Assembly: GCF_021155765.1 (NCBI RefSeq)
Contig: NC_060105.1
Location: 15,595,001 to 15,659,000, forward strand
Reading direction: 5' to 3'
Source of the DNA: Diprion similis
Lineage: Eukaryota; Arthropoda; Insecta; Hymenoptera; Diprionidae
Length of the DNA: 64,000 nucleotides
Positions 13,801 to 25,800 of this stretch are shown here, piece by piece. A model generated the notes under the pieces. That model did no database searches, was not told the origin of the DNA, and saw only the letters and a list, made by a program, of their open reading frames with translations. Within the stretch, counting starts at the first letter, position 1. Every line of letters begins with the position of its first letter. The translations under genes and the position numbers were made by a program.

Positions 13801-16800
13801 TGAATTTTCAGCAAATTACAATTTTATTGAAGAGGTTTCGGTCGTGTACGGCCGACCATCCTCAGTTTCTGTGGGAGAGGAATAAAAGGAAAAAATTAAA
13901 ACCGAGCTAGAATATCTGATAATGCGTATAAAACGGCTGCAAGCCAAACGGGCAGTTCATACGCAGTTTATAGCCGTTGTATTGACCTTGCATTGATTTT
14001 ATCGAAAGATCACTCCTCTGCTTTTGCGCCTTCACACAACATCTAGAAGCGCTATCAGAAGTCTAATTTTGTAAGTAAATAATAATTGGTATGGAATTTT
14101 CGCAACGCATCTATTGAAAATCTTATTATACATATTTAGCTTGTTGGTATCATAGTTTAAAGTCTGTCGACCATTTAAATAAAGTAATATACAACTTCAA
14201 AAGTAGAGATCATAACCTCTTTAACATACAGGATAACTATACTGCGTGGTAAATTGCCACATAATGTTTTTTGCAGTCGTTTTGTGCACATTAACAGATA
14301 TTCTGGCTTGCTTCTAATTTTTTCTCTGTATTCCACCCCCACCAAAACTCAAGATTGTCGGCCATGAACGACCGAAACGTCTTCAATAAAATGATAATTC
14401 GCTACAAATTGACCGAAGCACCTAACATTTCTCATCCTCCATACATTATTATAGTTGGTAATTCGAGCCTGTTTACTTCTGTCGAATCTCTCTGGCACTT
14501 TTGTAATAGTTGGTAATTTGAGCCTGTTTGCTTTCGTCGAATCTCTCGGGCGCTTTTGTTATAGTTTCTGGTTTGAACCTGCTAGTTTCCGCTAGGGTAG
14601 GGAATTTGCCAACGAAGAGAGAGCGAGCGCGTAGCGTCTAATAGAAAAACAACGGCTGCCCGTGGTATACAGGAGGAATCCCGTTATAGCCAAGTCCAAT
14701 TCTGAGCAATCTAAGCGCTACTGGGGCTCTAGCGCGTGGTTTCACGAGTATAGCTGAAGCGCAGATGCCAACTTGACCGACGCCTAACAGCTTGATGCAA
14801 CAATGGAGGCGAATGCATGGGGCTAGGCATCATACCTGCGATCTTACCGCAGCGGGTTCATGTTTACGATTGATAAGAACTAACAAAGCTACCACACCAG
14901 CCTCTCACCAACATTGATTTACGCGAAACCGCTATCGATGAGAAAATTTCAAGTTTCGCGACGTTCCATGAAAAGTGACCCGTGAGCCGCGATCTTATTC
15001 CAAAACTGTCATATATTATCTACTAGCGATCCTTAAGTTTAATGGCTCCACCTATGCTCAAACTTTTGGTTTGCAAATGATATCCCCATAGGTATCTATT
15101 TTGTCAGATTCCGTAATGAAAGAGTTGTGAATACGATCCCTGCGTACTTTTTGAGGGCTTGAAGGTAGAAGGTAAAATTAATTTTATCGACATAACTGTA
15201 ATAAGGCACAATGGATCGATAATCACCGATTGGTACAAAGAACCAACCTGGTCTCGTAGGTAAATGAATTTTGAGATCCATTATTCACCTAAACAAAAAA
15301 AAGCCAGCATCTATAATTTACATGACAAGGGGATTCTATTGGTAAATAATAGATTTCATGACAAAAACATTATTTGATAAAAGAGGTTTTAGAAATTAAT
15401 GACTACCCGTTACGATTAATCAATTAATGCGACAATGCTAGGCTGACTTCTTTCGAAGAAATTACTCGGTGTTATAATCGAAAATGTTGATGTCGTTCCA
15501 GTTGATAAACCTCTCTTGAGATTTCTCTACGTCAAAGGGCTGCCTCAAGCAATAGTCGTTTCTTTTACCGAAAGACATCGAGCTCGAAGCAAAGCGTGTC
15601 AACTTGGTGTACAAAATACCACATAGGGATTGAAATAAATGTTATATTGGGTAAACTTGTAGGATGTTAAAAATCACGATTAACGAACATAAACGGAATA
15701 TTTCCATAGACCCGAAAAAACAAACATCGACGGTAAAACATACATTAGTGTTTGACCATGTGTTTGATTTTAGTCATGTTAGTGTTCTGTGCAATGAAAA
15801 GAATTATAGAAAAAGGCTCATATTGAAGATGTGTACTATTGTCGGTGACGTCAACATGTGAGTAACGGGTGAATTTTAGATCCAACATCTATAATGTCAC
15901 TGATGCTTACCACAACTTGGTTGATAAAAAGCGGCGTTTAATACCTTTCATTACAGACTATCTGACTCAGAGCCTCAAGTTTTGATATGTATGTTGGTTG
16001 TTAGCGCCCCGTGAGATTGCCACCACGTTTTGGTTTGTCGTCTTGGTTGATTTTCAGGCAAATGTGTTGTACTCTCTTTGCAAGACAATGTCACTGTCCC
16101 TGCGGTTTTCTGTATGCCGCTGTGGTTTTGTATTTGATTTCGCGTTCTGTGAGTTTTATCGTAAGTCCTAAGCAATGAGGTTATGAAAGGCCAAGAAAAG
16201 AATTAATTATTACGTTCTATTTCTTTTTTGGGGTAAGTGTTTAGAATAATACCCACAGATAACGTGTAGAAGGATATGATAACATCTGATGATCATGGGA
16301 TGATCTTTGAGGAAGTTTTTTCTCACTTGTATTTATGTAAGTGTCCGCTTAATTTTTGTCACAAACGTATTTCTCCCCTTGATATAGTTTCGCTAACTTG
16401 GTTTGTAACGAATAATTGTTTGTAATTAACCTACAGTTCTGAAAGGAGTGCCCTTCACAGGGCCGAAACGTAACATTTTGTTATGACCTCGTATTAATGA
16501 CCTGTGATAACAAAAAACCCTGTGCAAGATGAATAAATACCTTTGCGATGATGTTAAACCTGACCAAGCACGGGGTACAGAATAGATAATAAGGCATCCA
16601 GTGATCATCTCCATAACTCGCCAAATCCGTGTGGATTAAATATTGGACAAACTCCCTCCATGTTGGTTCTATTCCTGCGGGAGGTGGAATTTCCTTCGGT
16701 CTGATTACCTGATCTGACCTTGGAGGAGGAACATTCTTATCTGAAATTTGTTTTTCTTTAATATTATCTTATTGCCAGTCGTTTTGCAGGGACCTCTTTC

Positions 16801-19800
16801 AAGGGTAAATCCAATTAGATAATTGTTACTTTTGTTCATCAAACGCATAACCCAGCAATCAAAAATTAGTTGAATCCGGTTGAAAGAGATCTATTTCACA
16901 ATTTGTCAATCTGCATTTGCCAAAGTTTCGGATTCACCAACACAGATTTGAATTTTCTGTTCATTCAAACTTTTGAGAATGAATTGAAGATGAATATTTT
17001 TACATTTTCATGAATTCGTGAATTATTTAAATCTGCCTTCATGAATTAAATATAAAGAGGTTCGTGTTCACTCAGAATATACGTTACATGAATTCCGCTG
17101 TATTCCGATTTTGGTGTACGTGAGACCTTGAACTCGAACAAATTTTAACGGTAGGTAAATGAAATATGTGAATTTGAATTATCAGTTTACAATTATATAG
17201 TAAATGATACTAATTGGAATGCATTACTTCGGTATGTATATGAATTCGTAATTGCAAATTTTGTAAAGGTACTGTCAGTGGCTATCGGGCACTACGACAA
17301 TAAGAAACGTGCGTTGATATAATCACTTCAAATAACTGATACCATAATGATTTTTATGTGGTAATCAAGCACCTACTTGTACCCAATATATAATTTTATT
17401 GAATATATGTAATATTCAATGATTTGAAATTCATTCGAGGAAATGAAATATCTAGCTCCCCGTTTGTTTAGATAGAAATCACTCAACTATTCTTACTCGA
17501 ACCAATTGGACCAAAAGGATAGATAATACAAAATGCGAACCGAATACGATCAAATAAATAAAATAATTATGGAATCTTCAAAATGATAATGAAAATAATA
17601 TTTCTTACGTATGATGTCAGTGCCGGGTTGGTTTGATGCTTATGATACTGCACGTGCATAAAAAACAAGTCAAAATTGACAAAAGTAACATTTATCACAT
17701 ATACACAGGTAGTTAACATTTCTGTATGGTACATTATGGAAAAAACCTGTGGTGTGACCTTTTTACAGATAAAACTTATGTGTCGGGTAGCCTACACGGA
17801 GAGAAGTGAACACTGGTGGCCAATGTGCAAGACATTGTCAGGCAATTTCTAGCCAGATCGAACGGCGCTCGACACGGGCCGCACGTTTTTCGACATAGCC
17901 TGCTCGTGTTTCACGCATTGGTCGCCAGTGTCTTAGACACAGGCAGAAAAACATCGGGAATCCGTGTGCCGTCAGTGAGAGCCAATGTCTTGAACACGGC
18001 CCAGCAGTGCGCCACGCATTGTATGCTCGTGTTTATGAAAAACTTGGCGCCCATGCGCGTTCTCGCACTCGCCTCGCACATCATTTTCATAAAACTTGAA
18101 ATTTTATGTTTTCTTTAGCAAATTAAAATTTTCACAATTCTCAAACTAGTTAAAAATTTTGACAAATATGTATCGAAAAACTTGAAAAAAATAGACATCC
18201 GCATTATTTTCGAAAACTAATATTTTCCTAATTTTTCAAGAAACTACAACTTTTTATGATTTTGGAAAATTTTTGATTTCCTGATGTTTCAGAAAAATTT
18301 GGAATTTAAAATATTTGAAAAAATGCAAAATGTACGAGATTTTCAGGAACTCGGAATGATTTCATTCTTCGAAAAAAAAAAAATTGAAATTCTTGCGAAA
18401 AAACCAACATTTTCAAATTTTCTGAAAACATTCGAGATTTAGAAAATTTTTCAAATCTATATTCTTGAATTTTTTGAGAAAACTGTAATTTTCATGTTTA
18501 CGTTAATTTACAAATTTTGAAATTTTTCGAAAATCTCCAAATTTCAGAATTTTTTAAATATTTTGAAAATAATAAAAATTTTTTAAAAACTCCTAATTTC
18601 TTACATTTTGGAAATCCTCAAATTCGATATTTTCCTCTGGAAAACTCGATATTCTTTCTATTTTCAAGAAATTTAGAATTTTGAAAATTTCTAAACATAT
18701 GGGAATTAAATTTTAAGATTTGGAAAATACACAAGATGTTACTTTTTACTCCTACATTTCGTAACTCTCACTTTTTTATGATGTTTTTCTTACAAATTAT
18801 GATTATTTTACATGCAATTGAAATCTGAAGAATAAAGGCTGTTTGATACTATTGTCCTTGATTTTTTTATTTCTGAATATGATATACTCTAAATGTTTTA
18901 CTACCGCGTACGCTTGTAAATTCAGAAATGGAACGAAGTATACTGCGAAATATATTCCCCATGAATTTTGTTCACGCGATGGCTCCCCTTCACAATTATT
19001 TTTATCAGCAGGAATGTTACAAAGTAGACGGTGATTGAGAACCAATTGCAATTTCATCGAAAGTGTTTTAGAGATGTTTACGCGACTCAGAGAGACGTGG
19101 GACGTTACCTTGAAATCGTGATTTTTGTGTTCGCAGCTCATTGCCGACAAATTCCACAATGGACCCAAACGCCTCATAATTGTCACATAATGAATTAAAA
19201 AGTGATGCTTCTGTCTCAAATATGTCGGGAACAAAGCAGCCAAAGACTCAAGATATTCGTGGACAAGTGATTCTAATCTGAGTGCCAATCCTTCATGCAC
19301 GACATAAGAAGTTGCAAGATCTAAAATCTCCTTCAACAAAGTTATTATTCTCCAATTGTATTGTATTATGTATGAACTGGGGACAGCCTGGCGCTCAGTC
19401 CTGTCGGACCATTGTGTCCGGGCCCTTTAGGGGCACCCCTAATATGTAGGGAATGAGGTAAGGCCGTCCAGCTTTGCGAAATGAAGCAGCCTGCCCACCC
19501 CTATTTCCTCAATTTTGCCTCCGCCAGTGTAGTTAGGTCCGAGAGCCTGCGTGCGCGGTCCCTCGAGCCCACTGCACTGGTTGATGAGGTGGAGGGGAGT
19601 CTTCTGCTCCCCCTCGCATCTCGGGCACAGGGACTCTGTTTTGAGTCCCAGGTGTGCGAGATGCTTGCCCGTGTACCAGTGTCCGGTAATGAGGCCCCTC
19701 ACGGTTCTCAGCTCGGTCCTGTTCAGTCTTATGAGCGTGGCTGTTAAGCATGCGATGGCCCTTGGAAGAGGGCCCTCGTGTGAGCCATGCCTGGTGTTCT

Positions 19801-22800
19801 GTCCCAGATTATTCTCCAATACTTATGTCCGACAGGAATAAATTCACCAACCAGAACACCAACATTATCGACAAAACACAGTGATTCGCTTGCCGACATT
19901 TTAATAGGTTCGTTTTTTATTTGATCGTGCGTAACTGGTCGTGGCAAATTACGATTTTTATTTTCATCATACGTTAGATCTTAGATTCTCTTGTTCAGGT
20001 CTTCAACAGTAAATAGTTTCTGAGTTTCGATCAAATAATAGAAAATCATTCCAGAGTCATATTCCAAAATATTTTCTAGAATGTCGTGCATTACGTCAAG
20101 TGTTAGAAGATCTATTGTTGAAGAAGCTTTCAAATATGTAAAAACTGATAAGTCAAATCAAACTGATAAATCAATCAAATGTTGGGATAAATTTTCGCTT
20201 GTGCGCATTTCGCATTGCGATTGATAAACGATATTTATGTCTTTGGCGTGCATTAAACAAAATCTACAGAAATGATTTGTAGAAAAGCTTCTGACAAAAC
20301 CCAAGATAGTATTCACTACCAAATTATCCCCAATAACACCAGGTAATGTAGAATGAACATTTACACTGACGGAAGATGTGATAATTTCTATCCCCTGTTC
20401 TATGAGAAAATTCAATTCTTCAATTGCTTTGGCTAATATTTTATTCAAACTGACTTTTTTTCATCGTGAGCTTTATACATGGTTAATAAATGTGCATTTT
20501 CAGTTTTAGACCTCAAATGAGGTGGCAAGCATGGCAACACGACATAACCAACCAACCCCCCCCCCCCCCCCCCCATCCGACTTTTCCAATGCCCCTATGC
20601 GATCCAAAAGGATTATTCGTCTCAAAATCGTCCTGATACAGAAACATTGGAAGTGCGAGCCGATCATCAAACGACTTGTTTTTTATTTTCCATGCTTCAG
20701 CTCATATAACATTAGTGATTAAAGTTTTATTTTCCAAGTAATCGCAGTATTGTATGGTACTTTCAAACATATTTGGCAGTTCGAAAGATTGCTTCAAAAC
20801 CTTTCGCAGTGAAATGTATTGTATAAGCGCTACGTTTATTTGCCTCCCTTCTTCAAATTCTTCATCTGAACATTTTGCATAGCCATATTTTTGAATTTCC
20901 ATGGTTCGAGGAGTTATGTTCGAGGAGTGAGTTGCTGTGATTTTAAAATAATTCAAGCATTGCGATTCTGTACGAAAATTATCGAAAGGGTTTTGTAATT
21001 TTGGCATTGCGTTTGCGAAAGCAGTAAATTTATCCGCCGATTCGCCGAGTTCTTTCAATCTCATAAGCAAATACATAAATAAGAATGTTATTTAATTTTG
21101 CTCTAAGAAATTTTCTACTCGTCGTACAAAACTGAAAGATTGTGAACGTGGTAAACGCAAATCTTGCAGTAACAGGCTTACAAAAGTTGCCGCCGATTTT
21201 TCCAAGGAAATCGACTACGCAGAAAAGTTCATCGCTGTTTCAAATGTCAGTTTTTTCGAGCCACGCAAATATCACAGATCATCTTACAGGCTCTTCAATG
21301 TCATATAAAAATCAAATCACAGAATCACAAAAATCTTTATAGAAACTAAGGAATATTAATATTCAGATCAGATTCTAGAAATGGAATCGCTTGTTGAACG
21401 TGAGGTGTGACTGTTTCTCCTCTGACTGAAATTCGCAAACAAGATTTCAGCAAGAATTGCCACACATGGCTCGTGAGTTTTGGTAATTTGAAATCTTAGG
21501 CGACTGAAATTTGTAACTCCAGCTTTAAAGCTGCCAAAACCGACGTAACTGCACATGACACATTTTCGAGAACGCAAAAAAAAACATCAGGTGATATTAG
21601 TGCACCAACTACAACAATGTAGGGGTGCTGGGGCGAGCTGTTCGACTCAAATAATGACTTTTGTTTGGAAATTTTTCCATCGAATTCATCTGCGCTTTGG
21701 AAGTAGAAGACCGAAATTAAATATGAAGGAATACCCAGCTAAAAATATCCAGTTGGAATTCCCACCTGTGGTTTCCAGGGTGGGATTTTGGGCTGGGAAC
21801 CCCACTTGGATATTTTCAGTTTGGTATGAAAAGAACAATTTTTTTCAGACGTGTTGTCACGCCCAAACGGCATCATGTATTATAATCCTCGGAAGCGATC
21901 CACTTCTCCCGAATCAATCATTCCTTAAATTAACTTTGCCGTCGCAAAGCGCGAACAAAACGTATAAAAGACTGAAACTAGCCATATAATATTCAAAACT
22001 AGTAAAACTAAATAGAATAGGATAATATGTATACCATATAAAGAAGCATACCTGTATGAAGCACGCTAAATCGGTACAAACAAGCAAAAAACTATATCTA
22101 TAGAATATACGGCGTCCGAACCTCGCGTGCCGTCAGAGAGGGGGAAGCAACCAAAATAGCATATGACCGGCGCCCCGGACACAGGAGTACTCTCTTTTTT
22201 CCAGCTCTCCTTTAGAGACGCTAATCCCCAAACAAAGGATCAGCTGAGGCCGCTCAGTTGATTTAATTATATACATTGTGTTCTAATGGTATGATATCTA
22301 TTTAAAGTATTATATTCTTCCACTCGAGATCTCAGACCATTTCAAGCAGCAAGCTTTTATAAAATTCTATTATCTTTATTTGATGCACAGCATCCAATCA
22401 AACGATCTATAAAGACAGTCATGAATTTCAATACAAACATATAATTAATTAATTCGGTAGCTGGTGCCGATATTAGGCCACACAACTTTCTGTATTACTT
22501 CGTCGTTATTATTTATTATTATTATTATTTTATCACTTGATACCGTTTGATTCTTTATTTTCTTAATCTTTTTTTTTTTTTGCCAACTAAAAATATTTTA
22601 CCTCAACATCTTAAATTAAAAACGAAAAAGAAATTAGAAAAAAAAATTTACTTGTGTGAGTCTCGGGCACGTTGCTCTTATTCAATTGCTAACGACCAGC
22701 GTCGTAATCGAATTTGCGGACAGACGCGATTCTATCTCTTTCAACAGTTTTCCCAGGGTTGTAAAGAATCCCAGCACGCAATTTGAAGACATCGTGAATT

Positions 22801-25800
22801 TCACCAGCAAGTTTTCTTTTAAACATTTTTGAATGTACTCTGAAAATCGTAGGGGGGAATAAGTCAAACTTCCGATTTTTTCATAATTAGAAGATGTGAG
22901 ATTATTAACTCCTATGATTAGGAAAATTAAGAGGGTGTTTATTATATATAAATTTATCGTCCATCAGCCAATTCTGCGCATATTTTCATGCATGCTTTTG
23001 TTGCAATGAACTTCCGGCAGAAAAAACTACAGTCATCAATTAGAAACAAATTTGAAAACTTACTTACCAAAGGCTCTATAAATATTATGACTTTTGATTT
23101 TATATGACGATTAATTTTTACGCATTGAAAAGTTAGTTGTTATGACTATACAGATTTTTGATTTTCTACTATTCCATGATGACTGGGTTTTTTCTAAATG
23201 AATCAGTCACAAACTACGGGAATGGTGAAATTCGACAAATTTGATCACAGCGAGTAGATATATTATTTTTTGAAAAAATATCCAATAGGAAATAATAAGT
23301 AAGGGCTTACGAGAATTTTTTCAACGGATTGCCGGTTGAAATATTACTGTTGACAAGAACAAGGTGTAGTTCTCGATCTATGATTAATTGTGTTAAATAA
23401 TTTTGCATTGTTTCGTTCAGTGAGTTGTGTTTTTCATAATGAAGCAAAATTAATTTCCCCTGGCCACTGATGTTGAGGAATGCTTGTAAATTTTACCGCT
23501 GAAGGTTCAAACAAAATTCCTCGAATGGTATGGATAAATTTTTACTCGAAATGTATCCATTAATTTGAATGGAATTTTCGGGGTTTGGGATTATATCTGA
23601 CATGCTGAAATCATTAAAGGAAGAAGGCGTTGCGATAAACAACAATGCTCATATGACAAGCTAGGTAATGCACATGACATTACGAACGCAGTATGGAAAT
23701 GATGTACCTTGCACCTTGTCGCGATGTTCCGTGATTCACTTTTCCAATCGGACTAATATTTTGTTAATAACAATAAATTCAATAACAACGATTCAACAAC
23801 ACGCATTCACTTGTTGTTTTGTAATCATGATGTAGTTCACGTACAAGGCGAGTGCGAGAACGCGCATGCGCGCCAAGTTTTTCATAAACACGGGCATACA
23901 ATGCGCAGCGCACTGCTGGGCCGGTCTTAAGACATTGGCTCTCAGTGACGGCACACGGATTCCCGATGTTTTTCTGCCGGTGTCTTAAGACACTGGCGAC
24001 CAATGCGCGAGACACGAGCAGGTCATGTTGAAAAACGATCGACCCGTGTCGAGCGCCGCTCGTTCCGACCAGACATTGCCTAACAATGATTTGCACATTG
24101 GCCACCAGTGTTTATTTCTGTCCGTGCGATTAAGCTGCTTATAAAGACGCGTTGTACACCTCGAAAACGCGGGAATGCAAAACTCCTATACCGCTCCAGC
24201 GATCACGCATGCCGGTAATTTTTTACCGGCATTACACGCATACATTACCGGCATGCGCGTAGTGTCGGTAACAAATATCGCCAAAATGAGATTTCGGTGT
24301 ACTTCGTAATCGAAAACCAGATGAGCTGCCATTCCGTCATTTCACCATCAAATCTCATGGAACTGGGCTCAAAATGTGTGTTTCATCATCGCCGAGTGGC
24401 ATCATACCGGATAGTTCGATTCATTCAATGCAACTGTGAAAATTCGGCCAATTTCTGTGGGTGGTAACCAATCTGTAAAATTTTATTCCAAATTTTTAAA
24501 AAGTAAAAAGTCGCTCCACTTTTTGCCAAAATAAGGCATCAACTGCCCAAGTTTCACTCTGATCGCTGGAGCGGTAAAGGAGCTTTGCATCCCCGCGTTT
24601 TTGAGGTGTACAATGCGTCTTTATAAGCACCTTAAAACTACAGTACGTTCAAAAAAGGGTGATGTATGTACCTGGAAAGAACAGGAAGGGGGAGGGGGGG
24701 GGGGGGGGGGCATGACGCAAGCCCTCCACTATTTCTTGATGTTATATTGTGGGAGTGAAGATGGGGAATCACCGAATACGAATTTATCGATGATTTTTCT
24801 ATTTGTTCATGCTTGTTGGGAACAAGATCAGTAAGTATTCACACGGAAAATGGAGATACCGATGCTTACGTCAAAATTTGAATGACTGAATGTTCAAATA
24901 ACATTACGTTATCGTATCGGTGACTCATTGATTACCCCATACATTTACCTAACTGACAACGATGGTCGACTAGACGAACTCTGCTTAAGTAAACGAAATT
25001 AATGTCTATCTACACAAACATGGCTACCGATTTGTATAATAAGTTGTCACGAATGTTATTTCACCAGAAAATAAACATGACAGGTTGGCCGAAGCGCATT
25101 AAACAATTATACCCGCCTCTTACCTCGAAATTTTGCGACAATCTTGGATCCATATTTTCGATAGAAGTGAAGAGTCCCATGTTCCCTGCCTGCCACCGAA
25201 TTTTCCAGTTTATCACGATATGCGCTGAGCAAACGTTCAAAAGGATGTCGAACCACCAGCAGTTTGGTACTTTTTTCCAGAGCCTGAGGAAAAAAACGTG
25301 TGAAATCTTCCGAATGCTGACTCCTGAAATCATGGGTTAGCGATTTGAATGCAAAAAGAAGTGAAACCAATTGTTGACAACACATACCTCTACGGTCTCT
25401 GGTAATTCCATTTCCGGTAGGACGCTTCGTGCAATCTTTGAGATCTGTCCATTGCTGTTAGACAGTGATTCTTCTGGGATTCCATTCAGCAAACATAAAT
25501 TGTAAAACCATGTGGTACTTCCAGCTTTATACACTGGACAGTAGGATAAGTTGTGTACCCTGAATTTGTGCAATTGAGAAATCTATAGTGAAAATCTTCA
25601 TTTTTCATCGTTTTGATCGGTATCGGCAGCGTATCACGAGCGTAGTGATAGTAGATAATAGACAGTAGTGATAGCGTAGATGAGTGCTACTGCAGTCACG
25701 TACTGACTTGAACGTAAATGACACTGGTACCGCGAATAAAAACAACGTTTGTCTATGAACCGTATATTCTCAATTCACATAAATATCCTGAACTTACTTG

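Larger units (their letters stand above)
13722..14560. mobile_element. Foldback (inverted-repeat) element
   Basis: Arms 13722-13990 and about 14275-14500 are inverted copies of one another (for example TTCAATAAAAT next to CCGAAAC in both). A loop of about 290 bp separates them. The right arm ends with an extra tandem copy of a roughly 60-bp unit (TTGGTAATTYGAGCCTG followed by TCGAATCTCTC, near 14450, 14508 and, diverged, 14565). There is no coding capacity. The hammerhead-like motifs in each arm suggest relation to Penelope-like or retrozyme-type sequences rather than an ordinary MITE. Confidence 0.7.
14561..16438. other. Intron sequence with two small unassigned ORFs
   Basis: Apart from the short minus-strand ORFs at 15096-15281 and 15462-15578 I see nothing. 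14620-14870 is less AT-rich than its surroundings and was compared by eye with rRNA, without a match. Confidence 0.35.
18803..21577 (-). pseudogene. Transposon-encoded protein, fragmented
   Basis: Pieces in order on the minus strand: 21577-21368 (KCVMCSYVGFGSF and TKTHEPC, perhaps a degenerate zinc finger), 21076-20702, 20448-20158 (IEELNFLIEQGIEI, VHSTLPGVIGDNL, NHFCRFCLMHAKD), 19947-19808 (DQIKNEPIKMSASE) and 19343-18980 (LRQKHHFLIHYVTIM, RRLGPLW). The motifs match a large uncharacterised family of insect and fish transposon proteins (GDNL...ILGF...FCRFC; KMSASE; KHHFLIHY...GP). The superfamily name is not known to me. Frames are interrupted and a LINE sits inside it. Confidence 0.7.
17795..24126 (-). 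mobile_element. 6.3-kb DNA transposon with ~290-bp inverted repeats
   Basis: 17795-18080 and 23841-24126 are inverted copies starting CACGGASAGAARTRAACACT. They share long blocks such as AAAAACATCGGGAATCCGTG. The interior carries a minus-strand transposon protein in pieces (18803-21577 and possibly 22682-22867), an AT-rich tract and an inserted LINE fragment. I see no clear target-site duplication. It fills most of sulfotransferase intron 4. The two arms remain highly alike while the gene is ruined. Confidence 0.8.

Noticed and set aside
14620..14870. Possible rRNA fragment
   Set aside because: Less AT-rich, but no conserved rRNA core sequence could be matched.
17816..18118. ORF inside the left inverted repeat, mirrored at 23779-24105
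   Set aside because: Both are translations of the two arms of the same inverted repeat with no protein-like features.
22682..22867. Considered as the missing sulfotransferase exon (FSEYIQKCLKE)
   Set aside because: No CxPC motif and no fitting phase; the true exon was found at 16541-16740.
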